Part shown: piece after piece, positions 1 to 5,586 of the stretch | How the letters are laid out: each line of letters starts with the position of its first letter | How positions within the stretch are numbered: position 1 is the stretch's first letter | Assembly (NCBI GenBank): GCA_937930465.1 | Contig: CALGKV010000055.1 | Span: 1-5,807 of the forward strand | DNA length: 5,807 bases | Source of the DNA: Methanosuratincolales archaeon | GTDB lineage: Archaea; Thermoproteota; Methanomethylicia; Methanomethylicales; Methanomethylicaceae | Direction of reading: 5' to 3' | The notes under the pieces: model-generated | Seen by the model: the letters and a program-made list of their open reading frames with translations, nothing else | Told to the model about the DNA's origin: nothing | Databases searched by the model: none | Program-made: the position numbers and the translations under genes

Positions 1-1116
1 ACAAGAAGAAGAAGCGCAACAAAGGCAGCAGTCCGATTCTTTGTGCTTAGCGTAATCGGGGCGATAATCATATTGGCAGGCATACTCTACCAGAACTTCC
101 TTACCGGTTCGTTCATGCTCGAGCAGTCCGCATTCTCTGGCGTGCCGAACAGCGAGCTTGTTCTGCTTTCAGCGTTGTACGCAATTGGCTTCGGCATCAA
201 GGTCGGGATATTTCCTTTTGGTTTATTCTGGCTTCCCGCTGCGCACAGCGAAGCCCCAACTCCTGTAAGTGCGATTCTTAGTGGTGTAATGGTGCAGATT
301 GCAGCTTTCGCAGCCAGCCGGATAATCGGCGTGATTTCGCCTTTGAGCTATGAGTTGGGCCTGTTGCTTGTCACATTAGGTGCTTTGAGCGTCATATTCG
401 GCGCAGTGCTTGCAGCAGTAGAAGCAACTTATGGGAGCAGGTACTCTAGGTTCCATGTAAGCCAAATCCATATAAGGGGAATAAAGAGGATTTGGGCATT
501 CTCTACCTCCTCCGAAGTCGGGGTATTTTACATGCTGATAGGCCTAGCATTGATGGCGCCTTCCCTGTCGCCCCTCTTCTTTGCAGGCATACTCCTGCAC
601 TTCCTTAACCACGGTCTTGCGAAGGCTCTTCTCTTCTTTGACAGCGGCTTCGTAATCGAGGCTAGCCGGACAGCAGATCTTTCGCTCCTCAAAGGGCTGG
701 GGAGCAAGGTAGGCGTCAACGGTCTTACATATCTCATTGGCGGATTCTCCCTCTCGCTGATACCTGGCACTCTGGGGTACAACACCTTCTTGGAGTTCAC
801 CCGTGGGCACATCGGGATCGAGATAACCCTAGTAATCATCACGGCTGCGCTCTTCATTTTCTTCACCACCATTTATTCGCTCAAGACAATAGTTTCAGGA
901 AGGCCGAGGGCCAAGGTAGAGTTTATCGGCAATGTGCACAGCCACGCGGTTCTCAGGATCCCTGGGGCAGTGCTTGCAATTTGCATCGTCGCCCTTGGAA
1001 TTGTAGTGCTCTTGGGTGCGAATGGGATCGCCCTTGAGGGGTATTATCACCAGTTTGAAGAGTGGTTCAGCGTGGCTGCAAGGACAATTTCAGAACCGTG
1101 GTTAGGTGTTGCATGA
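1..1116 (+). CDS. Antiporter-like ion-channel subunit of group 4 hydrogenase / complex I family (NuoL/M/N, MrpD, HyfB-like), 5' partial
   Basis: The reading frame is open from base 1 and the fragment is 371 residues. Relatives are usually 450-600, so the N-terminal part, including the TM5 glutamate, lies upstream. The GTG at 43 is internal, because the residues before it (TKAAVRFF) already match the family's AAxKYF segment. Family landmarks by fragment residue: lysine K67 in KVGIFPF (TM7), the loop HSEAPTPVSA (82-91), IKRIWAFSTSSEVG (161-174, usually KRxLAYSTxSQxG) and LNHGLAKALLFF (202-213). It should be a many-helix membrane protein moving H+ or Na+ alongside the hydrogenase redox reaction. 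Oddities: Q99 sits where most relatives have the TM8 lysine, about 17 extra residues lie at roughly 144-160, and the TM12 signature is IPGTLGYNTFLEF. Its stop overlaps the next gene's start. Family call is firm; which subunit (L, M or N type) is not. Confidence 0.93.
   Translation, partial: TRRRSATKAAVRFFVLSVIGAIIILAGILYQNFLTGSFMLEQSAFSGVPNSELVLLSALYAIGFGIKVGIFPFGLFWLPAAHSEAPTPVSAILSGVMVQIAAFAASRIIGVISPLSYELGLLLVTLGALSVIFGAVLAAVEATYGSRYSRFHVSQIHIRGIKRIWAFSTSSEVGVFYMLIGLALMAPSLSPLFFAGILLHFLNHGLAKALLFFDSGFVIEASRTADLSLLKGLGSKVGVNGLTYLIGGFSLSLIPGTLGYNTFLEFTRGHIGIEITLVIITAALFIFFTTIYSLKTIVSGRPRAKVEFIGNVHSHAVLRIPGAVLAICIVALGIVVLLGANGIALEGYYHQFEEWFSVAARTISEPWLGVA
1104..1108 (+). promoter_or_regulatory. 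Ribosome binding site AGGTG for the four-cluster ferredoxin gene
   Basis: AGGTG matches the archaeal anti-Shine-Dalgarno and lies inside the end of the antiporter gene. It is 4 bases before ATG 1113 and 7 before ATG 1116. The spacing favours 1116, and the overlap with the upstream stop (ATGATG) suggests translational coupling. Confidence 0.6.
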
Positions 1117-1643
1117 TGTCGTATATTGTGGCTCCACAAAAGAAGCTTAAGGAACCAATCCCCGTTCCAGGCACTAAAGAGAAAGTAACAGATCTTGTCA
1201 TCATCCATGATCAGACTAAGTGCACTGGATGCGGTCAGTGCATGATTGGGTGCGCATACAAGCACTTCCGTACATTTGACAAACGGTTCGGTCTCCTTTA
1301 CGTATTTGAGGATCCAATAAACAAGGGGCGATATGTTAATGCAAACTGCTCCCATTGCGTCTTCCCAATGTGCCTGGCATCCTGTCCAAAAGAGGCTATT
1401 TACAAGGACGAGAAAGGGATAGTCCGAATATCTCCGTTGCTTTGCGTCGGTTGTGGGACTTGCAACCAAGCCTGCCCGATAGGGATCCCCAGGTTAGATG
1501 AGGAACGGAAAGTATATGTGAAGTGCGACTTCTGTGACGGGGATTGGCCTATGTGCGTCCAGATGTGCAGCTCGAATGCACTGCGGCTGCTCCCTAGAAA
1601 GGAGGCGTTTGAGTACGTCAAAAAGTTGAGAGGTGGTCAATGA
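1116..1643 (+). CDS. Four-cluster ferredoxin-like electron transfer subunit (HycB/HyfA/CooF/DmsB family)
   Basis: This is a 175-residue soluble protein, the usual size for the family, with 16 cysteines in four [4Fe-4S] motifs: C36-C39-C42-C46, C78-C81-C86-C90 (followed by Pro), C110-C113-C116-C120 (followed by Pro) and C137-C140-C147-C151. The long spacings in the second and fourth motifs are typical of HycB, HyfA, CooF, HydN and DmsB, which wire an oxidoreductase partner to a hydrogenase or other catalytic subunit. No signal peptide is seen, so it should act on the cytoplasmic side. In formate hydrogenlyase the homologue links formate dehydrogenase to the hydrogenase. Here no formate dehydrogenase is in view and an HdrB-like gene follows one gene later, so I infer that it carries electrons between HdrB and the hydrogenase arm, replacing HdrC. 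ATG 1113 is an alternative start adding one Met. An open frame back to 1062 has no good ribosome site. Confidence 0.93.
   Translation: MSYIVAPQKKLKEPIPVPGTKEKVTDLVIIHDQTKCTGCGQCMIGCAYKHFRTFDKRFGLLYVFEDPINKGRYVNANCSHCVFPMCLASCPKEAIYKDEKGIVRISPLLCVGCGTCNQACPIGIPRLDEERKVYVKCDFCDGDWPMCVQMCSSNALRLLPRKEAFEYVKKLRGGQ
1630..1636 (+). promoter_or_regulatory. Ribosome binding site GAGGTGG for the small unknown gene
   Basis: GAGGTGG lies in the last codons of the ferredoxin gene, 6 bases before ATG 1643 and only 3 before ATG 1640. The spacing supports 1643. The arrangement copies that of the previous junction (AGGTG, four bases, ATGATGTCG). Confidence 0.6.
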
Positions 1644-1996
1644 TGTCGGGCGATGCTGATCGGATCAAGAGCTGGGAGAGGCTGCTCGAGGCAGGGCTGA
1701 AAGTAACTGAGCATGTCCAGGATGAGGAAGCAAAGAAGTACCCCCTAAGGAAGCAGTTCAGGCCTGCGGCGCCGGACATAGCCAAAGCTTCGCTGAAGAG
1801 GGATTTCGAGGTGGGTTTAGTATACTATGTGGGGGATGATGTGGAGCAGGATCGGGCACTTTGCGGGCTCGAGAAGAAGCCCCCGACCGCCCATACATTC
1901 AAAGAAGCTATGGAAAGGAAACGCAAGATCTTAGAGGAGTCTGGGATAATGAAAGAGCTTGGATTTGACAAGAAGAAAGGTCTCTTCAAATATTGA
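1643..1996 (+). CDS. Small charged protein of unknown function between the ferredoxin and hdrB-like genes
   Basis: I do not recognise this 117-residue protein. It is rich in Lys and Glu and has no signal peptide or membrane segment. Its only cysteine is C74, so it cannot hold an iron-sulfur cluster by itself and is not a HdrC. Visible parts: a probable helical N-terminus (about 5-32), a central stretch with LVYYVGDD (59-66) that looks like a strand and turn, a second charged helix (about 84-105) and a C-terminal tail GFDKKKGLFKY (107-117). It overlaps the ferredoxin stop and is followed within 11 bases by the hdrB-like start, so it is almost certainly translated with both. A structural adaptor joining the ferredoxin to HdrB is a reasonable guess from position only. 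It is real rather than a chance frame: it fills the gap exactly, has a good ribosome site and shares the codon style of its neighbours. ATG 1640 is the alternative start. Confidence 0.85.
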   Translation: MSGDADRIKSWERLLEAGLKVTEHVQDEEAKKYPLRKQFRPAAPDIAKASLKRDFEVGLVYYVGDDVEQDRALCGLEKKPPTAHTFKEAMERKRKILEESGIMKELGFDKKKGLFKY

Positions 1997-2002
1997 GGCG
2001 AT
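1995..2002 (+). promoter_or_regulatory. Ribosome binding site GAGGCGAT deciding the hdrB-like start
   Basis: GAGGCGAT matches the ideal GAGGTGAT at seven of eight bases and ends 5 bases before ATG 2008. The competing TTG at 1993, which overlaps the upstream stop, has only AAAGG about 12 bases before it, so ATG 2008 is preferred. Confidence 0.5.
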
Positions 2003-2007
2003 TGCTC

Positions 2008-2907
2008 ATGAGTACCAAAGCTTCATCTAGTTCAACTGGAACAAAGTACGGCTATTTCTTGGGATGCGTAATGCCCGCCAAGATGCCTTGGGCAGAAAAG
2101 GCGACATTCTTGGTCTCGAAACATCTTGGGCTAGATTTTGATTACATGAAGGAAAGCGTCTGCTGCGTGCGCCCTGGGGTGTGGAAGGCTATAAACCCAG
2201 ACTGGTGGCTGACGCTCACGAGCCAGAACTTGGCAACGGCTGAGAAGCAGAATATAGTGATAGTGGACTCCTGCAACGGGTGCTACATATCCCACTGGGA
2301 ATGCCTCCAGGAGCTGAAGGAAGAGCCAGAGAAGCTTGAGATGGTCAACAGGAACCTGGAGAAGTCAGGGCTGAAGGTAACCCTAAGCACTGATGTGAAG
2401 CACTTCCTCCAGGTGCTTTACGAGGATGTCGGGATCGAAAAGATAAAGGCGAACGTAGTCAAGCCCTTAAACATAAGGATAATGCGGCACATAGGATGCC
2501 ACGCAAGGAAGCACGACGAGCGTTTCCCGATTTACTTCGATGAGATAATGCGAGCAACTGGCGCAACAATAGTGGACACGCCCTACGACAAGACCTGCTG
2601 CGGTCTCCTGCTGTATTTTGCGGATCCCAAGACTTCAATATTTGAAAGGATAGGTGTGAAGATGCGGACTGCTAAAGAATTGGATATAGATGCATATGCG
2701 CTGATCTGCTCTGGGTGCTACGACCAGTTCGAGAGGGCAGTGAAAGTCTACAAGGACGAGCGTGGCATAGCTTTGGAGACCCCGATCGTGCACTTCTCAG
2801 AGCTTTTGGCGCTCTCCTTTGGATACAAGCCGGAGGACTTTGGCATGATGTACTGCCGCCCTATACCGCCAACCAAGCTCGTACAGAAACTCAAGGAGGG
2901 GAAATGA
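2008..2907 (+). CDS. hdrB: HdrB-like protein with two CCG domains (heterodisulfide reductase subunit B family)
   Basis: The protein is 299 residues, a normal HdrB length. It has two full CCG motifs: C20-x31-C52C53-x35-C89xxC92 and C164-x32-C197C198-x35-C234xxC237. In HdrB these bind the two noncubane [4Fe-4S] clusters that cleave the CoM-S-S-CoB disulfide. The C-terminal PIVHFSELLALSFGY (259-273) is also typical of HdrB. Residues 3-13 form a Ser/Thr-rich lead with no signal, so the protein should be cytoplasmic. HdrB normally works with HdrC and HdrA, but neither is in view. Its neighbours are a four-cluster ferredoxin, a small unknown protein and a hydrogenase large subunit that starts at the next base. 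I infer it is the disulfide-handling end of a membrane hydrogenase complex. The substrate is open: CCG proteins also serve other redox systems, and heterodisulfide is likely only if the organism makes CoM and CoB. Confidence 0.9.
   Translation: MSTKASSSSTGTKYGYFLGCVMPAKMPWAEKATFLVSKHLGLDFDYMKESVCCVRPGVWKAINPDWWLTLTSQNLATAEKQNIVIVDSCNGCYISHWECLQELKEEPEKLEMVNRNLEKSGLKVTLSTDVKHFLQVLYEDVGIEKIKANVVKPLNIRIMRHIGCHARKHDERFPIYFDEIMRATGATIVDTPYDKTCCGLLLYFADPKTSIFERIGVKMRTAKELDIDAYALICSGCYDQFERAVKVYKDERGIALETPIVHFSELLALSFGYKPEDFGMMYCRPIPPTKLVQKLKEGK
2894..2901 (+). promoter_or_regulatory. Strong ribosome binding site AGGAGGGG deciding a TTG start
   Basis: AGGAGGGG lies in the last codons of the hdrB-like gene, 6 bases before TTG 2908. 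The nearer ATG at 2904 is out of frame and stops after eight codons at 2930, so the TTG is the productive start. Confidence 0.7.
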
Positions 2908-4617
2908 TTGAAATTCGAGGGGTCTCTTGATGTTGCGGAATATGTCAGAAAGGAGATCTACCCTGATGGTCTTGAATACGTGCCGCTCAGGGAAAACAGG
3001 GTAATTGTTAAGGTCCCACCCGGGGATCTTGCAAAGGTAGCCGAGCTATTTGTGAAAAAATTCGAAGCAAGGCTCATTCATGCCACGGCAGTCGATCTTG
3101 AGCTGAGAGGCTTCGAGGTTCTCCACATATATGACTTTTCCAAGGTGAAAAATAGGCTTGTTGTTGTTGTCAAGGCATTGGTCGACAAGGACAATCCTGA
3201 ATTTCCTTCGATTGCAAACATCACTTGGCAGGCGACTTGGGCAGAGAGGGAGATGAAAGAGCTGCTGGGGGTAAACCCATCGGGAATGCCAGACCCGAGG
3301 CACCAGTTCCTGCCCCATGAGTGGCCAAACCCTGTTGAGAGCGGATCGATCCCCGAGGGTTACAAGTTCGATGGCTCCGCGACGACCAAGGAGATGTACT
3401 TGCCGCTAAGGATGCCTATAGAGGAAGCCTACCAGACGCTTATACCGATAGGTCCGTACCACCCTGGCGTAATAGAGGGTCAGATTGTATATGTCAAGGT
3501 CGAGGGCGAGCAGGTTGTTGCTGCAGACATCAAGACGGGTTTCCACCACCGGGGCATAATGAAGCTGATAGAGCGGAGGGGATACAACAAGGGCGCGTTC
3601 CTTGCGGAGAGGGTATGCGGGATCTGCTCTGCAGCCCACGGGCTCGCATACATAACTTGCGCCGAGAACCTCTATGATGCCGAGGTCCCGGACAGGGCGC
3701 TCTATATAAGGACCCTTCTCGCCGAGCTGAACAGGATGCACAGCCACCTGCTCTGGGTAGGCGTTGTTGCGGATGTGATCGGCTGGAAAACGGGATTCAT
3801 GTTGATGTGGGGCCTCAGGGAGCGCGTAATGGACATAATTGAGGCGATCACAGGGAATAGAGTCAATTACGGCATCTGGAGGATGGGCGGGGTCAGCAGG
3901 GATGTCCCGCAGGAGCTTGCCGCGAAGGCGAAGAGGACCGTAGACGAATTGAGAGAGGAGTGTGCAAAGCTGCTCATGCTAGTCGCAGACCACCCAGTCG
4001 TGAAGTCGAGACTCATCGGCGTAGGCCCGCTCACAAAGGCACAGGCCTACGACGGGGGCGCAGTCGGGCCTGTGGCTAGGGCGAGCGACTGGAAGATCGA
4101 CGTCCGGACAGACAACCCGCCCCATGCAATCTACGATCCAAAGGTGATCTCTTGGGAGGTCATTACTGACGACCACTGCGACACCTTCGGAAGGACTCTA
4201 GTCAGGGTCAAGGAGCTGCTGGTTTCCTGCGGGATAGTTTCCCAGTGCTTGGAGTACTTGACTAAGACAACGGGTGAGATCAGGATAAAGCCCAAGACAG
4301 TCCCACTAGGGGCCGAGGCTGTCGGTCTTAACGAGGCTCCCAGAGGGGAGCTTGCCTATTACATAAGGGCCTCAGACAAAGACTCGAGCCTTCCCCACAG
4401 CATCAGGATAAGGACGCCCAGCTACAGGAACAACGCAATAATCCCCTTGATGCTCGTAGGATCCAACCTGGCAGACGTCCCGGTGGTAATGGGGAGCACG
4501 GATCAGTGCCTTGCATGCACCGACAGGTTCGAGATAATTGACGAGAGGCGTGGAAGCAGGAAGAGCCTTACATGGGATCAGCTCGTAAACCTGAGCAGGA
4601 GGGCAAGCAGATGGTAG
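2908..4617 (+). CDS. Fused NuoC-NuoD (HycE/HyfG-type) large subunit of group 4 [NiFe] hydrogenase
   Basis: This 569-residue fusion starts at TTG. Residues 1 to about 165 are the NuoC-like domain, with the signature around FPSIANITWQATWAEREMK (99-117), then LLGV and the PDPRHQFLP turn. Residues from about 170 are the catalytic domain: GPYHPGVIEG (182-191), HRGIMK (214-219), RVCGICSAAH (235-244) and DQCLACTDR (532-540). The cysteine pairs C237/C240 and C534/C537 are all kept, so a Ni-Fe site can form. Complex I and Fpo NuoD proteins lose these, so this is a hydrogenase that makes or uses H2, probably at the cytoplasmic face on the membrane arm. A 29-residue tail follows R540. HycE has a similar tail that HycI removes after nickel insertion, so this protein may be processed too. 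Oddities: M218 replaces the usual Glu of HRGIEK, and Q533 replaces the Pro of DPC. The gene abuts the hdrB-like stop and overlaps the next gene by 7 bases. Confidence 0.96.
   Translation: MKFEGSLDVAEYVRKEIYPDGLEYVPLRENRVIVKVPPGDLAKVAELFVKKFEARLIHATAVDLELRGFEVLHIYDFSKVKNRLVVVVKALVDKDNPEFPSIANITWQATWAEREMKELLGVNPSGMPDPRHQFLPHEWPNPVESGSIPEGYKFDGSATTKEMYLPLRMPIEEAYQTLIPIGPYHPGVIEGQIVYVKVEGEQVVAADIKTGFHHRGIMKLIERRGYNKGAFLAERVCGICSAAHGLAYITCAENLYDAEVPDRALYIRTLLAELNRMHSHLLWVGVVADVIGWKTGFMLMWGLRERVMDIIEAITGNRVNYGIWRMGGVSRDVPQELAAKAKRTVDELREECAKLLMLVADHPVVKSRLIGVGPLTKAQAYDGGAVGPVARASDWKIDVRTDNPPHAIYDPKVISWEVITDDHCDTFGRTLVRVKELLVSCGIVSQCLEYLTKTTGEIRIKPKTVPLGAEAVGLNEAPRGELAYYIRASDKDSSLPHSIRIRTPSYRNNAIIPLMLVGSNLADVPVVMGSTDQCLACTDRFEIIDERRGSRKSLTWDQLVNLSRRASRW
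4597..4603 (+). promoter_or_regulatory. Ribosome binding site AGGAGGG for the NuoH-like gene
   Basis: AGGAGGG sits inside the end of the large-subunit gene, 7 bases before ATG 4611. This selects 4611 over the in-frame ATG at 4572, whose extra 13 residues are polar and lie ahead of the first membrane helix. Confidence 0.7.
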
Positions 4618-5585
4618 ACTTGATCTACACCGCGGTCAGTCTGGTAGTCATAGTGCCTTTGGCGCTTTTCTTGGGAGTCATATACTCCTACCTGCTGAGG
4701 AAACTTTCTGCAAGGTTCCAGTGGCGGGTCGGACCCATGTTGAGGATGTACGGCGACCTGAAGCCTCTTCTGGGGACAACCAGGCTGCTGCAGCCGCTCT
4801 ACGACATCCTTAAGCTCTATGGTAAGGAGACGATCGTCCCCGATGTCTCGAGGAGGCGACTATTCGTATATTCCCCGTACCTCTCCCTTATCTTCGCAGT
4901 TGCCGCAATATTGTTCATTCCATTCCCTGGAATGCCTTTGCTGTCTTGGGTGCCGTATAGCCTGATAATCGCTTCATACTTGCTGATTGGATCCATCCTC
5001 TTTACCATACTTGGACCTATTGCGAGCGGCTCGCCATGGGCAGCCATAGGTGCAAGGAGGGAGGTCGAGCTCTTCCTTGTTTCCGAATTGGGGTTTGTGC
5101 TCAGCATTTTTGCGATTGCAATAGCAAGGCAGTCGCTTGTAGTATGGGAACTGTCAAGGGGGGCTCAGTCAGTGTACTTGGCATTTTTGACGATAGTTGC
5201 CGGGGCTTTGATGTTTGCTGCGGTGTTAGGGAAGCTTCACATAAAGCCCTTTGACATGCCTGAGGCAGAGGCGGAGATAGTGGCAGGGTCTTACACTGAG
5301 TACTCGGGGAAGCTGTTGGGAACTTACTACCTGACCAAGGTATTCCTCCTCTACGGGCTCGTTGGCCTCTTCATCTCCCTATTCCTCCCGCCGATTGCTA
5401 CCGATGTGCTTTGGCTCCCGCTGTACGTTGTGGCGGCTGTAGTGTTTGTCTTCCTGCTTACCGCAGTTCAGGTTCTGAACCCCAGGTACAGGATCAGGAA
5501 CGCGATAAATTGGTACCTCAAAGTGGTAATCCCGCTGGGGGCGCTGAGTTTCATCATCGCTTTGGCGATATGGTTGGTGGTCTGA
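4611..5585 (+). CDS. NuoH/HyfC/EchB-like membrane anchor subunit of group 4 hydrogenase
   Basis: The protein has 324 residues and about eight membrane helices (near 4-26, 84-105, 114-138, 153-172, 187-207, 235-260, 266-288 and 302-323). Conserved family parts are RKLSARFQWRVGP (30-42), LLQPLYDILKLYGKE (59-73), GARREVELFLVSELG (147-161), KPFDMPEAEAE (212-222) and EYSG (230-233). This subunit holds the hydrogenase arm on the membrane and links its redox chemistry to ion movement. The acidic PFDMPEAEAE loop and E159 are candidate coupling residues by homology. Oddity: sixteen residues (43-58) separate RVGP from LLQP, where complex I has about 8 and Ech/Hyc-type relatives, as I recall them, only a few. 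The start at 4611 is set by an AGGAGGG site and overlaps the large-subunit stop. The next gene begins after a single base. Confidence 0.94.
   Translation: MVDLIYTAVSLVVIVPLALFLGVIYSYLLRKLSARFQWRVGPMLRMYGDLKPLLGTTRLLQPLYDILKLYGKETIVPDVSRRRLFVYSPYLSLIFAVAAILFIPFPGMPLLSWVPYSLIIASYLLIGSILFTILGPIASGSPWAAIGARREVELFLVSELGFVLSIFAIAIARQSLVVWELSRGAQSVYLAFLTIVAGALMFAAVLGKLHIKPFDMPEAEAEIVAGSYTEYSGKLLGTYYLTKVFLLYGLVGLFISLFLPPIATDVLWLPLYVVAAVVFVFLLTAVQVLNPRYRIRNAINWYLKVVIPLGALSFIIALAIWLVV
5576..5580 (+). promoter_or_regulatory. Ribosome binding site GGTGG for the NuoI-like gene
   Basis: GGTGG lies in the last codons of the NuoH-like gene, 6 bases before ATG 5587, and supports that start. Confidence 0.55.
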
Positions 5586-5586
5586 A

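Noticed and set aside
528..872. Minus-strand open frames within the antiporter gene (also 544-810)
   Set aside because: They lie opposite a strongly conserved membrane protein, have no family motifs and no ribosome site, and their composition is that of an antisense shadow.
1062..1115. Upstream extension of the ferredoxin gene to an alternative start at 1062
   Set aside because: It would overlap the antiporter by 55 bases without a ribosome site and adds residues not seen in the family. ATG 1116 has AGGTG at good spacing.
1047..1469. Minus-strand frame of 140 codons across the ferredoxin gene start
   Set aside because: It opposes the conserved cysteine motifs of the ferredoxin and spans a gene junction. 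No recognisable domain.
1643..1996. Small unknown protein as a diverged HdrC
   Set aside because: HdrC needs eight cluster cysteines in two motifs, and this protein has one cysteine in total.
2715..2930. Plus-strand frame of 71 codons overlapping the end of hdrB
   Set aside because: Alternate-frame shadow of the second CCG domain and of the large-subunit start. No motifs.
2908..4617. Large subunit as a complex I / Fpo NuoD without hydrogenase activity
   Set aside because: Both CxxC pairs that hold nickel are present (C237/C240, C534/C537). NuoD and FpoD lack them.
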